Below are positions 44,256-54,191 of a DNA stretch of 64,000 nucleotides, in pieces (within the stretch, counting starts at the first letter, position 1; each line of letters opens with the position of its first letter). A program made the translations under genes and the position numbers. This DNA comes from JBASEY01 sp049652745 (GTDB lineage Bacteria; CSSED10-310). The DNA lies in contig JBASEY010000029.1 in NCBI GenBank assembly GCA_049652745.1, forward strand, positions 1 to 64,000, in the 5' to 3' direction. The notes beneath the pieces were generated by a model, which worked only from the letters and a program-made list of their open reading frames with translations, made no database searches and was not told the DNA's origin.

Positions 44256-44839
44256 GAAAGCACCGATTTATAGGCTTTGAGCAGGTATTCGATACAAGAA
44301 GCTGCTGTGGCGGCAATGACGATCCAGGAGACGATGGGGTATAGAATCGTGCCGGTAAAGGGGGTGATCAGAGGGCTCAAGCAGAATATGAACGCGCCTG
44401 TCGCTTGCACGACCGCCTTTATTTTTCCGCTCAATAATGCCCGCACCGACACATTACGCCTTGCAAGGATGATTCGGCTATAAGCGACGGTGACATCGCG
44501 AATTGCCATGACGAGGGGAACGAACATCAGCGTCATTCCATGGGCTGCAAACGTAAAATATACGATCAGCCGAGACAAACTGTCGGAATACGGGTCAAAC
44601 ATTGCCCCGGCTTCGGATACAACTTTATATTTCCTGGCAAGAAAGCCGTCTAATCCATCGCTGAGCTCGATCAGAATCAGAATGATTAACCCTATCCACA
44701 TTTTTGATATGCCGTCATCGAATACCCAGTATATCCAGGCGAAAAAGAGAGCCAGAGGAAGTCTGATCAACGTGATACCCATTACCAGAAAAAATTTTTT
44801 TCGATCGAGTTTTTGCAGGGATTTCGGCAGTTTGAACAT
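44252..44839 (-). CDS. CDP-alcohol phosphatidyltransferase (PgsA-like)
   Basis: 195 residues with about five or six membrane helices. The catalytic signature D-x2-DG-x2-AR-x8-G-x3-D-x3-D is complete: SDGLDGFLARKY followed by GAMFDPYSD. It transfers a phosphatidyl group from CDP-diacylglycerol to an alcohol such as glycerol 3-phosphate or inositol phosphate. The residues after the last Asp (SLSRL rather than the more usual KLL) leave the alcohol substrate open. AAAGGAG lies 6 nt before the ATG. The HAD phosphatase gene follows with a 4-nt overlap. Confidence 0.92.
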   Translation of the reverse strand: MFKLPKSLQKLDRKKFFLVMGITLIRLPLALFFAWIYWVFDDGISKMWIGLIILILIELSDGLDGFLARKYKVVSEAGAMFDPYSDSLSRLIVYFTFAAHGMTLMFVPLVMAIRDVTVAYSRIILARRNVSVRALLSGKIKAVVQATGAFIFCLSPLITPFTGTILYPIVSWIVIAATAASCIEYLLKAYKSVLS

Positions 44840-45056
44840 AGCTCTCCTTTAGGGTCATATTTCCCGGACAGGATACATCTGGCTTCTTTTATATCACCAG
44901 TCGAAACAAAATTCACAACATTTTACTGAAATCATGAAGCAGTCACGTTTCTCGGCCTTCACCCGTTCTTCCCAATGCAATTTTATATTTACTTTTATGG
45001 CCATAGATGTTAAAGAGAGTTTCGCTCTGTAGATCACTTAAAGGCATGTAGGTTTC

Positions 45057-46457
45057 GTGAGCTATGGTTTTTGTCGCTTGTCAGGATCGATGCAACGCAT
45101 GTCGGTACAAAAGAAAAGCAACCCAGTTGTTTGTCTTGTCAATTTAGGCTGCCCTAAAAACCAGGTTGACGCCGAGATGATCTTGGGTGCGCTGGATGGA
45201 GCCGGCTATACTATTTGTTGTGATCCGGAGCAGGCTGAAATTATCATCGTCAATACATGCAGTTTTTTAAAAACAGCGCGGCAGGAATCGTTGGAAACCC
45301 TTGAGCGGATGCTTGAACTGAAGAAGGCGGGTCTAGTAAAGCAGGTTATTGTTTCGGGGTGCATGGCTGACCGCGATCGAAAATATCTCAAATCGATAGT
45401 GGGCGGAATCGATCAATTTTTATCTCCATTTCAGATCGATCAGACAATACGGATTCTTGGCTTGGATCAGTCTATACGCTTGCCGGTAAAGCCTGGAAAA
45501 AGTTATATGCCCGAAGGGATTCGATTGATGACGACGCCCCGATCTTATGGCTATTTAAAAATCGCCGATGGTTGCGACAATCGCTGTTCATTTTGCCGTA
45601 TTCCCTATTTGCGTGGTTCTTTTCGAAGCAGGGCGCCGGAAGACATCATCGATGAGGCTGCCGGTCTGATTGAATCCGGGCGGCGTGAAATCGTCGTCAT
45701 TTCACAAGACAGCACGGCTTATGGTCAAGACAATCCACGGTTTGGGGATTTGTGTGCTTTATTGGAAGGGCTATCGCGATTACATGGTTTGAAATGGCTT
45801 AGATTGATGTATTTATATCCGGCTGGAATTACAGAGAAACTATTACGTTTAATCGCTGATTCTCCGGTAATTTGCCGATATCTTGACATACCTTTGCAGC
45901 ATGTTGATTATCGAGTGCTGAAGAGCATGAATCGTCGAATTCCTGAATTGGCTGGACAAGCCTCGTTGGATATAGAGGATTTTCTGAACGCTGTAAAAAA
46001 ATGGGTTCCTGACATTGCTGTCCGATCGACCCTGATGACCGGTTATCCAGGGGAAGACGAAAAATCGTTTGAAAAAATGTTGAACCTGGTCAAATCAGGC
46101 ATATTTGAGCATCTTGGTGTTTTTACGTGGTCATGTGAGCCGAATACGGCGGCGGCGAAATTTCAGGCTGAGGCGGTTGATAGACGGGAGGCGGAGAAAA
46201 GGGCGTCCGAGTTGATGGAGGCGCAGGCAGAGGTTGTTGTTCAGAGGAATCTAGCAAGATTGAATAAAACTTATGATGTTGTTATTGACGGGCCGGGTGA
46301 CGAAGAGGGTTTTGTATTGGGCAGGCTGGAGTTTCAGGCGCCAGAGGTGGACGGAATGGTGAAATTGAGAGGTTGTTATGCACCTGGAACCTGGCTAAAG
46401 GCGCGCTTGAGCGATGTCGATTTATATGATTTCGAAGGAATTGTTGTTGATAAATGA
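45057..46457 (+). CDS. rimO: Ribosomal protein S12 methylthiotransferase RimO
   Basis: 466 residues if GTG 45057 is used. Domains in order: UPF0004 with VNLGCPKNQVDAEMI and later cluster cysteines (NTCSFL, VSGCMADRD), radical SAM with DGCDNRCSFCRIPYLRG, and a TRAM-like C-terminal domain (about 400-466). It adds a methylthio group to Asp of ribosomal protein S12 using two [4Fe-4S] clusters. The family match begins at about residue 22, so the start could equally be ATG 45090 or 45099; ribosome sites are weak for all three. It is the first gene of a plus-strand run that leads to the TonB receptors. Confidence 0.93.
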   Translation: MSYGFCRLSGSMQRMSVQKKSNPVVCLVNLGCPKNQVDAEMILGALDGAGYTICCDPEQAEIIIVNTCSFLKTARQESLETLERMLELKKAGLVKQVIVSGCMADRDRKYLKSIVGGIDQFLSPFQIDQTIRILGLDQSIRLPVKPGKSYMPEGIRLMTTPRSYGYLKIADGCDNRCSFCRIPYLRGSFRSRAPEDIIDEAAGLIESGRREIVVISQDSTAYGQDNPRFGDLCALLEGLSRLHGLKWLRLMYLYPAGITEKLLRLIADSPVICRYLDIPLQHVDYRVLKSMNRRIPELAGQASLDIEDFLNAVKKWVPDIAVRSTLMTGYPGEDEKSFEKMLNLVKSGIFEHLGVFTWSCEPNTAAAKFQAEAVDRREAEKRASELMEAQAEVVVQRNLARLNKTYDVVIDGPGDEEGFVLGRLEFQAPEVDGMVKLRGCYAPGTWLKARLSDVDLYDFEGIVVDK

Positions 46458-46557
46458 CGAAAAGCCTATTACACTGACCGTGTCGGGTAATGTGGAAGGC
46501 CTACAAAAAATGCTGATGATGAAGGTGGGCTTGACAGGTGAGTTCTTGGATGATTAA
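46447..46557 (+). CDS. Possible small ORF after rimO
   Basis: 36 codons if TTG 46447 is used, 6 nt after AAGGAA; in-frame ATGs at 46426 and 46414 give 43 or 47 codons but overlap rimO. The product (INDEKPITLTVSGNVEGLQ, then Met-rich KMLMMKVGLTG) reads like a compact folded peptide rather than noise, but I recognise no family. It could be a chance frame. Confidence 0.25.
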   Translation: MINDEKPITLTVSGNVEGLQKMLMMKVGLTGEFLDD

Positions 46558-46592
46558 ATTAGGTACCGACTAGAATTTTGGGAGTGAATAAT

Positions 46593-47597
46593 ATGAAGAA
46601 ATGTACGTTGGCGCTATTAAGTATCTTGTTGGTGGTGGGAAATGTTGCTCCTATCCATGCTTCACGAACACAAGGCAGATTCTTTCTCGAGATTAAGGAC
46701 AGCGGTGGAAAGCCGATAAAAGATGTTTTGATTACCTTGGTGAGCAAGGTTACGGAAACGCGAACATATAAATTGGATCCGACTGATAAAAAGGGGAAAA
46801 CTAAAATTGTTGGAATAGAGCCTGAAGAGTACCATATCCGCTGTGAAAAAGACGGTTATCAACCGTTGGAAGGATCGATCAAGCTTCGGCCGGGAGTCAA
46901 TGTTGAAGAATCATGGGTGATGCGTACGTTGGACGAAGCCAAAGCGGAGGCCAGGGAAAAAGCTTTGGAAAGTATGACGGAAGAAGAGCGTAATCGGATT
47001 CTGGCTGAAGAGAAGCATAACGAAGGGATAACAGCCTACCAACAGGGCGACATGGAAAAAGCTCGAATACTTTTTGAACAAGCGATTAAAATAGATCCTA
47101 ATGTTCATTATTTGACTCATTTAATATTGGGGCAAATGCTTTTCAATGAACATGATGCAGAAAAAGCTTTGGTTTACTTCCAGAAAGCGTATGAGCTCGA
47201 TAAAGAAAAAGCGGCTGTTGCCGATATCGCATCCATGTTGGGAGCGACTTATATGATCCTGGACAAACCGGATAAAGCAAAAGAAGTGTGGATGGAAGAA
47301 ATTGAGCATGAACCGCGGCCGATAGTTCTATACAATCTTGCGGGAATTGAAGTCCGTGCAGGGGATTTGGACGCTGCGGTTAAATGGTTGACCATGTCGG
47401 TGGAAAAATTCCCGGATTTTGCGGATTCGATTCGGTTGCTTGGTGACGTGTATATCAACAAAAATGACTATCCAAAAGCTTTGGAGATGTATGAAAAGCT
47501 TGAAAAGATCATGGAAAGCCAGGAAAATGTTTCTCAAGAAGAGTTGGCTTTCATTAAGGATACAGTTGTGCTATTAAAAGAAACGGTGAATAAATAA
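46593..47597 (+). CDS. Exported TPR-repeat protein with N-terminal PEGA/Cna-B-like domain
   Basis: 334 residues from ATG 46593 (GGGAG 8 nt upstream). A signal peptide (LALLSILLVVGNVAPIHAS) precedes a beta-sandwich-like segment (GRFFLEIKDSGGKPIKDVLI, residues about 27-105) and an Ala/Glu-rich helix. Four or five TPR units follow (about 140-330), with QQGDMEKARILFEQAIKIDP and EHDAEKALVYFQKAYELDKE as clear examples. It probably acts as a periplasmic scaffold. It sits 102 bp before the first TonB receptor with no terminator, so it may be cotranscribed with it. Confidence 0.85.
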   Translation: MKKCTLALLSILLVVGNVAPIHASRTQGRFFLEIKDSGGKPIKDVLITLVSKVTETRTYKLDPTDKKGKTKIVGIEPEEYHIRCEKDGYQPLEGSIKLRPGVNVEESWVMRTLDEAKAEAREKALESMTEEERNRILAEEKHNEGITAYQQGDMEKARILFEQAIKIDPNVHYLTHLILGQMLFNEHDAEKALVYFQKAYELDKEKAAVADIASMLGATYMILDKPDKAKEVWMEEIEHEPRPIVLYNLAGIEVRAGDLDAAVKWLTMSVEKFPDFADSIRLLGDVYINKNDYPKALEMYEKLEKIMESQENVSQEELAFIKDTVVLLKETVNK

Positions 47598-47699
47598 TGG
47601 TTGATCTCATTAAAGAGTCACTTTTTTGGGATTTAAATCTGGTTATAAAAGAAACGAAGGTAATAACCATTAAACAACACATCTGAGGGAGGAGTAACT

Positions 47700-50699
47700 A
47701 TGCACCTTAGAAAAATTCTTTTATTGGGCTTTATGGCCCTGTTGATCAGCGGAGGTATGGCATACGCGCAACAGACGGGTGTCATTGCGGGTCGTGTTAC
47801 CGACGTTGATGGCAATCCCATCCCGGGTGTCACGGTGACGGCAACGGGACCGAATCTTCCTGGAGCGCGAGTGGACGTTACGAGTTCATCCGGTATGTAT
47901 CGTATGCCCCAGTTGCCGCCGGGAACCTATACCTTGACGGTAGAATTGATGGGAATGAAAACGATCGAGAGACCGGATATCAGAGTGTCGGTCAACTCGA
48001 CAACCAACATGAACTTCACGATGGAGATGGCTCCGTTTGAAGAGACGGTGGTTGTCACGGGTGCGGCCGACGTGCTTGACGTGACATCGTCATCGGCCCG
48101 AACGACGATCACCCGTGACTTGACTGAACGTCTTCCCGGGTCAGACGATATGTTCAGCGCGTTTACGATGAGCGGTAACGTCACCGGCAGCGGTAACGTT
48201 CGGGTAGCCGGCGGATCTCAGACCGACAACACCTATTTGTTTGACGGTGTTGACACGACAGACCCGGTTACATCGACATTCGGCGCCAATCTGGCTGCAG
48301 ACGCGATCGAGCAGGTCGAGGTGCAGACAGGTGGTTTCAAAGCTGAATTCGGTCGATCGATGGGTGGTATTGTCAATGCGGTGACGAAGTCCGGTGGTAA
48401 CGATTTTCACGGCACCGTACGTTGGAAGCATGAAGACACTGAAAAAACCCGTATGAAAGATAAGTATGAAGACGTGCGCACACTTGGGTATTATGTCCGA
48501 AATGAGTATGCAGCAACGTTTGACGGTCCAATCATCCAGGACAAGCTCTGGTTCATGGTGACATACAGCTTGACGGTTCAGGATGGTGAAGGCGCTACAA
48601 TCAAAGGATATGGTGTTGATTATCGTGATCCCAAGAATAAAATTTTGGTAAACAAAGATCGGGAATTTCACCTTCCATATGCCAAATTGACATTTCAACC
48701 GATGCAGGAACACAAATTGGTGTTGAACTATTCCGGTGAAAACGCCGAGATCAAAAACAGCGCCGGATCTGAAGATTCCACGACGCCGGAAGCCTATGGC
48801 ACTCAGGATCAAGGAGGTCCTTTCTACAGTTTGGAATGGACTTGGTTGAAGAGTTCCAGCCTTTTCTTTGTCACCCGTATCGGTGTTTCCGAGGGCTACA
48901 TCGGTGTCAAACCGACCAGTGGAGACAGGAACTCTCCGGCTTTTTACGACACTTTCCACCAGCAGAGTTATAACAACTACAACAGATGGCTGGAAGACAA
49001 CCGGGATCGATATCAGTTTTCATTCAATGCCAGCTATTTTATGGACGATTTGATGGGTTCGCATGAGTGGAAGACAGGGTTGGAATATCATAAAGCAGAG
49101 CGAAATGTGACTGATGAGACTCCAGGTCGATATAGCTATACGATCACCCAGGTTCCCGTCGGCGACAAATATAATCCTGAATATTATACAGGTAAAGAGG
49201 CTACCCGTACGGAACCGTTGCACTTTGGTATAAAAGAGAAATCCTCGAGTGACTATTATGCTTTCTTCATTCAGGACGACTGGCATATTACCGATGATAT
49301 TACGTTGAATCTTGGTCTTCGCTTTGAGACGATCACGTTTAAAAATCATGATGGTGAAACCAAAGTCCCAGCTTGGAAATGGGGTAATTGGACCCGGGAT
49401 TCCTATATGAATGATAATGGAACGTTCAAAAACCAGGCTGATATGAAGATGGATGACATGCTTGCGCCGCGTATTGGATTTGCCTGGGATGTGTTCGGCG
49501 ATGGAAAAACGTCGGTTCATGCTTTTTACGGCCGTTTCTACAACCCCTTCGACCTTCAGTTGCCCGGCATGTTTCAGCCGTTTGATGCTGATTTGTCAGC
49601 CAGCCGCCAGCAGGAATACAGAGGTCCTGAGTGGACGGATAAGAACAAAGACGGCATTCCCGACGAAGACTATTTCTTCGATAGCGCTAATTGGGTGACG
49701 ACAAGTGAGTCCGAACCCGATGATACCAACCTGTTGGATCCTGATCTTTCAGCAGAATATTCCGATGAATTTCTGGTCGGTATTCAGCAGGAAGTGATGC
49801 CGAATTTCATGGTAGGGTTCTCGATTACCAATCGAAAAACTCGAAATATGCTCGAAGATACCGGCTTGTTCCTGGACGAAAATGGCAACGTTACTTGGAC
49901 ATTTAGAGGCGGCATCAAGGATGATTTTTCAGGTCTCGATCCCGGCAAAAAATACGATCCGAGAGAACCCCAAGACAGTCAGAAAAACCCTGACTATGCC
50001 AAGCATATTTATTGGATTACAAACGTTAAAGAAAACAAACGAGATTACATGGGTTATGAGTTGACTGCTCGTGCAAGAAAGGAAAGTTGGAATCTTCAGG
50101 CCAGTTACACCTATTCCAAGGCGGAAGGAACAACGATCGATGCCCAGGAAGGCTACAGCGGAATCGCTCAGTTTTCAGGTCAGTTCGATACCTATCAGAC
50201 ATCACAGAACCTGTTTGGTGAATTGCCCTGGTCTTGCCGCCATTATTTGAAGGTTGCAGCAACCTATGTATTCAATATCACCGACTGGTATGAAATGTCA
50301 TTTGGTGTGAATGCATGGTATCGATCCGGCTACTTCTACAGCAAACGGCAGGCTCCGAAAGAAACCTATGACCCGGAAAACCCCGGCAACGATATCAATA
50401 ATCCCGAGACATGGACCGGTCGTCCACCTTATCGTACCTATGCCTGGACATTCCCGGACGGCCGTGGCGGATACGAGCTCCCTGGATATCATAATTTCGA
50501 TATTTCATGGCAGAACAGCTTCAAATTCGGTCGATATGGCGCTTTGACCTTCATTATTGACGTCACCAATGTCGACAATTATCAGGGCGTTCTCCGGAGA
50601 GCCGACGTGTACAATCCTAAGAAACCGGAATTGTTCAATGGAGACAATGGCTGGGGTGGCCCAGGAGATTACCTGTTCATGTTGAAATACTCGTTCTAA
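47700..50699 (+). CDS. Oar-like TonB-dependent receptor, tandem copy 1
   Basis: 999 residues. Signal peptide MHLRKILLLGFMALLISGG (cleavage after AYA at about residue 23), a carboxypeptidase-regulatory-like domain (about 26-110, VIAGRVTDVDGNPIPGVTVT), a TonB box ETVVVTG, a plug domain (about 115-235, ending GGIVNAVTKSGGNDFHGTVR) and a long barrel ending in KYSF. The family includes Oar of Myxococcus and many receptors of Acidobacteria-type genomes; ligands are mostly unknown large molecules. GAGGGAGGAG lies just before the ATG. The first 700 nt and a later block are almost identical to copy 2. Confidence 0.93.
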   Translation: MHLRKILLLGFMALLISGGMAYAQQTGVIAGRVTDVDGNPIPGVTVTATGPNLPGARVDVTSSSGMYRMPQLPPGTYTLTVELMGMKTIERPDIRVSVNSTTNMNFTMEMAPFEETVVVTGAADVLDVTSSSARTTITRDLTERLPGSDDMFSAFTMSGNVTGSGNVRVAGGSQTDNTYLFDGVDTTDPVTSTFGANLAADAIEQVEVQTGGFKAEFGRSMGGIVNAVTKSGGNDFHGTVRWKHEDTEKTRMKDKYEDVRTLGYYVRNEYAATFDGPIIQDKLWFMVTYSLTVQDGEGATIKGYGVDYRDPKNKILVNKDREFHLPYAKLTFQPMQEHKLVLNYSGENAEIKNSAGSEDSTTPEAYGTQDQGGPFYSLEWTWLKSSSLFFVTRIGVSEGYIGVKPTSGDRNSPAFYDTFHQQSYNNYNRWLEDNRDRYQFSFNASYFMDDLMGSHEWKTGLEYHKAERNVTDETPGRYSYTITQVPVGDKYNPEYYTGKEATRTEPLHFGIKEKSSSDYYAFFIQDDWHITDDITLNLGLRFETITFKNHDGETKVPAWKWGNWTRDSYMNDNGTFKNQADMKMDDMLAPRIGFAWDVFGDGKTSVHAFYGRFYNPFDLQLPGMFQPFDADLSASRQQEYRGPEWTDKNKDGIPDEDYFFDSANWVTTSESEPDDTNLLDPDLSAEYSDEFLVGIQQEVMPNFMVGFSITNRKTRNMLEDTGLFLDENGNVTWTFRGGIKDDFSGLDPGKKYDPREPQDSQKNPDYAKHIYWITNVKENKRDYMGYELTARARKESWNLQASYTYSKAEGTTIDAQEGYSGIAQFSGQFDTYQTSQNLFGELPWSCRHYLKVAATYVFNITDWYEMSFGVNAWYRSGYFYSKRQAPKETYDPENPGNDINNPETWTGRPPYRTYAWTFPDGRGGYELPGYHNFDISWQNSFKFGRYGALTFIIDVTNVDNYQGVLRRADVYNPKKPELFNGDNGWGGPGDYLFMLKYSF

Positions 50700-50724
50700 T
50701 TCTCAACAACAGTTATTGATAGTG

Positions 50725-50754
50725 ACGACGCCCGAAGAGGGCGTCGTTTTTTTT
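50725..50754 (+). terminator. Terminator after TonB receptor copy 1
   Basis: Perfect 9-bp stem ACGACGCCC / GGGCGTCGT with GAAGA loop followed by seven Ts, 25 nt after the stop. Confidence 0.93.
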
Positions 50755-50865
50755 ATTTTAAAATGTTTTTATAAGTCGTATTTTCGATTGAAAAAAAGTT
50801 TAGCAGGTAATAACTGTTTTGCATTTAAAGTTGATAGGTTCGCGACGGGTCCGATTAACATACAT

Positions 50866-50894
50866 TTGTGTTTTGGAGCAGATTCTGTGATAAT
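50866..50894 (+). promoter_or_regulatory. Possible promoter of TonB receptor copy 2
   Basis: TTGTGT (50866-50871), 17-nt spacer, GATAAT (50889-50894), about 100 nt before the ATG. Spacing and distance to the gene resemble the better promoter before copy 3. Confidence 0.4.
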
Positions 50895-50996
50895 AGCGAA
50901 ATGGAGCCGATAGTATATCGATTGTCAATAAATGGGTTTATCATCTGATCAGGCAATATGGCCACATTAAACGGCTAATCAAAAGGAGGAGTGACT

Positions 50997-53993
50997 ATGC
51001 ATCTTAGAAAAATTCTTTTATTGGGCTTTATGGCCCTGTTGATCAGCGGAGGTATGGCATACGCGCAACAGACGGGTGTCATTGCGGGTCGTGTTACCGA
51101 CGTTGATGGAAATCCTGTCCCGGGTGTCACGGTGACGGCAACGGGGCCGAATCTTCCTGGAGCGCGAGTGGACGTTACGAGTTCATCCGGTATGTATCGT
51201 ATGCCCCAGTTGCCGCCGGGAATGTATACGTTGACGCTTGAACTGATGGGAATGAAAACGATCGAGAGGCCGGATATCAGAGTATCGGTCAACTCGACCA
51301 CCAACATGAACTTCGAAATGGAGATGGCGCCGTTTGAAGAGACGGTGGTGGTCACGGGTGCGGCCGATGTGCTTGACGTGACATCGTCATCGGCCCGGAC
51401 GACGATCACCCGTGATTTGTCTGAACGTCTTCCCGGATCGGACGATATGTTCAGCGCGTTTACGATGAGCGGTAACGTCACCGGCAGCGGTAACGTTCGG
51501 GTAGCCGGAGGATCTCAGACCGACAACGCCTATTTGTTTGACGGTGTTGACACGACAGACCCGGTTACATCGACATTCGGCGCCAATCTGGCTGCAGATG
51601 CGATCGAGCAGGTCGAGGTGCAGACAGGTGGTTTCAAGGCGGAATTCGGTCGATCGATGGGTGGCATTGTCAATGCGGTGACGAAGTCCGGAGGTAATGA
51701 CTTTCACGGTACCGTCCGCTGGAAACGTGAAGATTCCGATACCTTTGCGAAAGACAAGTTTGAAGGCCGCCGCACCTTACCGGAATATCTTCGGAATGAA
51801 TATGCCGCGACGTTTGATGGCCCGATTATCCAAGATAAACTCTGGTTCATGGTGACATATAGTTTGACGATTCAGGATGGTGAAGGATCGACGATTCGAG
51901 AATACGGAGTCGATCCGCGTGATCCGAAAAATATGGTCATGATAAACAAAGACCGTGAATTTCACCTCCCATACGCCAAACTGACATTTCAGCCGATGCA
52001 GGAACACAAATTGGTGTTGAACTATTCCGGTGAGAATGCAGAGATTAAAAATCGTATCGGAGATGAAACTGATACGACTCCTGAAGCTTATGGAACTCAG
52101 GAGCAGGGTGGGCCTTTTTACAGTTTGGAATGGACGTGGTTGAAGAGTTCCAGTCTTTTCTTTGTCAGCCGTATTGGTGTTTCAGAAGGCTACATCGATG
52201 TCAAACCGACTGATGGCGATAAAGACAGTCCTGCTTTTTTTGATTTGTACCATCGACAAAATTATAACAACTATGCCGGATGGTTGGAAGACAACCGGGA
52301 TCGGTTTCAGTTTTCGTTCAATGCCAGCTATTTTATGGACGATCTGATGGGGTCACATGAATGGAAGACGGGATTGGAATATCATAAGATCGAGAATCGT
52401 GTTACCGATCAGTTCCCTGGCCGATACAGTTATACCATTACGCAGGTTCCCGTCGGCGACGCGGAAAATCCTGATTTTTACACGGGAGCTGAGGCCTCAA
52501 GAACGGAGTATTTGAATCATGGTATAGAGGAAAAAACTACCGGCAACTATTATGCTTTTTTCATTCAGGATGACTGGCATATTACCGAAGATATTACGCT
52601 GAACCTTGGCCTTCGCTATGAGACGGTCACCTATAAAAATCACAATGGCGATTCAAAAGCTCCGGCTTGGACTTGGGGTAATTGGACCTGGGATTCTTAT
52701 ATGAACGCGGATAGATCGTTCAAGAGCCAGGCTGATTTGAAGATGGATAAAATGTTGGCGCCGCGTGTCGGATTGGCATGGGATGTTTTCGGGGATGGAA
52801 AAACATCAGTTCATGGGTTTTACGGTCGATTCTATAATCCATTCGATCTTCAGTTACCTGGTATGTTTCAACCCTTTGAAGCGGATTTATATGCCCGCCG
52901 CCAACAAGAATATACAGGACCTCAATGGTCGGATAGAAACAAAGACGGTATCCCTGATGAAGACTTTTTCTACGATGATGCTAATTGGACTACAACAAGT
53001 GAAGATGAACCCGAAGATACCAACCTGTTGGACCCTGATATTTCCGCGGAATATACCGATGAAATTCTGGTTGGCATTCAACAAGAAGTGATGCCGAATT
53101 TCATGGTGGGGTTCTCGATTACCAATCGAAAAACTCGAAATATGCTCGAGGATACAGGTCTATTTCTGGATGAAAACGGAAATGTCGTATGGACATTTAG
53201 AGGCGGCATCAAGGATGATTTTTCAGGTCTCGATCCCGGCAAAAAATACGATCCGAGAGAGCCTCTTCCCAGCCAAAAAAATCCTGATTATGCCAAGCAT
53301 ATTTATTGGGTTACAAACGTTAAAGAAAACAAACGGGATTACATGGGGTATGAGTTGACCGCTCGTGCAAGAAAGGAAAGTTGGAATCTTCAGGCCAGCT
53401 ACACCTATTCCAAGGCAGAAGGAACAACGATCGATGCCCAGGAAGGCTACAGCGGAATCGCTCAGTTTTCAGGTCAGTTCGATACCTATCAGACATCTCA
53501 GAACCTGTTTGGTGAATTGCCCTGGTCTTGCCGCCATTATTTGAAGGTTGCAGCAACCTATGTATTCAATATTACTGATTGGTATGAAATGTCATTTGGA
53601 GTGAATGCGTGGTATCGATCAGGCTACCATTATAGTAAACGGCAGGCCCCGGTGAACACCTTTGACCCGGAAAACCCCAACAACGATATCAATAATCCCG
53701 AGACATGGACCGGTCGTCCGCCTTATCGTTCCTATGCCTGGACCTTCCCGGAAGGCCGCGGCGGATATGAGCTCCCCGGATACCACAGTTTCGATCTTTC
53801 TTGGCAGAATACCTTCAAATTCGGTCGATACGGCGCTCTGACCTTGGTTGCCGACGTGAACAATGTCGACAATTATCAGGGTGTTCTCCAAAGAGCCGAC
53901 GTGTTCAATCCCAATAAACCGCTTTTGTTCAATGAAGATAATGGCTGGGGTTATCCAAGAGATATGGTCTTCATGGTGAAATACTCGTTCTAA
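50997..53993 (+). CDS. Oar-like TonB-dependent receptor, tandem copy 2
   Basis: 998 residues from ATG 50997 (AAGGAGGA 6 nt upstream; the in-frame GTG 50991 abuts the ribosome site). Build as in copy 1: the same signal peptide, regulatory-like domain, TonB box ETVVVTG, plug and barrel ending KYSF. Parts of the middle barrel, such as residues around 260-290 and 395-520, carry loop-type substitutions against copy 1, while the ends are almost the same at DNA level. It has its own promoter-like sequence and terminator and so may be expressed independently. Confidence 0.93.
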   Translation: MHLRKILLLGFMALLISGGMAYAQQTGVIAGRVTDVDGNPVPGVTVTATGPNLPGARVDVTSSSGMYRMPQLPPGMYTLTLELMGMKTIERPDIRVSVNSTTNMNFEMEMAPFEETVVVTGAADVLDVTSSSARTTITRDLSERLPGSDDMFSAFTMSGNVTGSGNVRVAGGSQTDNAYLFDGVDTTDPVTSTFGANLAADAIEQVEVQTGGFKAEFGRSMGGIVNAVTKSGGNDFHGTVRWKREDSDTFAKDKFEGRRTLPEYLRNEYAATFDGPIIQDKLWFMVTYSLTIQDGEGSTIREYGVDPRDPKNMVMINKDREFHLPYAKLTFQPMQEHKLVLNYSGENAEIKNRIGDETDTTPEAYGTQEQGGPFYSLEWTWLKSSSLFFVSRIGVSEGYIDVKPTDGDKDSPAFFDLYHRQNYNNYAGWLEDNRDRFQFSFNASYFMDDLMGSHEWKTGLEYHKIENRVTDQFPGRYSYTITQVPVGDAENPDFYTGAEASRTEYLNHGIEEKTTGNYYAFFIQDDWHITEDITLNLGLRYETVTYKNHNGDSKAPAWTWGNWTWDSYMNADRSFKSQADLKMDKMLAPRVGLAWDVFGDGKTSVHGFYGRFYNPFDLQLPGMFQPFEADLYARRQQEYTGPQWSDRNKDGIPDEDFFYDDANWTTTSEDEPEDTNLLDPDISAEYTDEILVGIQQEVMPNFMVGFSITNRKTRNMLEDTGLFLDENGNVVWTFRGGIKDDFSGLDPGKKYDPREPLPSQKNPDYAKHIYWVTNVKENKRDYMGYELTARARKESWNLQASYTYSKAEGTTIDAQEGYSGIAQFSGQFDTYQTSQNLFGELPWSCRHYLKVAATYVFNITDWYEMSFGVNAWYRSGYHYSKRQAPVNTFDPENPNNDINNPETWTGRPPYRSYAWTFPEGRGGYELPGYHSFDLSWQNTFKFGRYGALTLVADVNNVDNYQGVLQRADVFNPNKPLLFNEDNGWGYPRDMVFMVKYSF

Positions 53994-54018
53994 TTTTCAA
54001 AAACAGATATCGATGCGA

Positions 54019-54047
54019 ACGACGCCGGAAACGGCGTCGTTTTTTTT
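54019..54047 (+). terminator. Terminator after TonB receptor copy 2
   Basis: Perfect 9-bp stem ACGACGCCG / CGGCGTCGT with GAAA loop, then seven Ts. The stem is almost the same as those after copies 1 and 3. Confidence 0.93.
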
Positions 54048-54162
54048 ATCCAAAAAATATCCAATGAGTTTCGCCTTCCGGAAAAACAGATAGTTTGTCT
54101 CATGTTAAACTTGTATAACCCATTGAGTTCCATGGATTCACAAAGTGGCCGGCTTTTATATT

Positions 54163-54191
54163 TTGACTTTCTGATAATGTGTGGTTATAAT
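54163..54191 (+). promoter_or_regulatory. Strong promoter of TonB receptor copy 3
   Basis: TTGACT (54163-54168), 17-nt spacer, consensus TATAAT (54186-54191), 109 nt before the ATG. One of the best sigma-70-type matches in the window. Confidence 0.65.

Noticed and set aside
48141..48959. Long antisense frame in TonB receptor copy 1, also seen in copies 2 and 3
   Set aside because: Its recurrence follows from the sequence identity of the receptors; the product shows no signal, domain or start signal.
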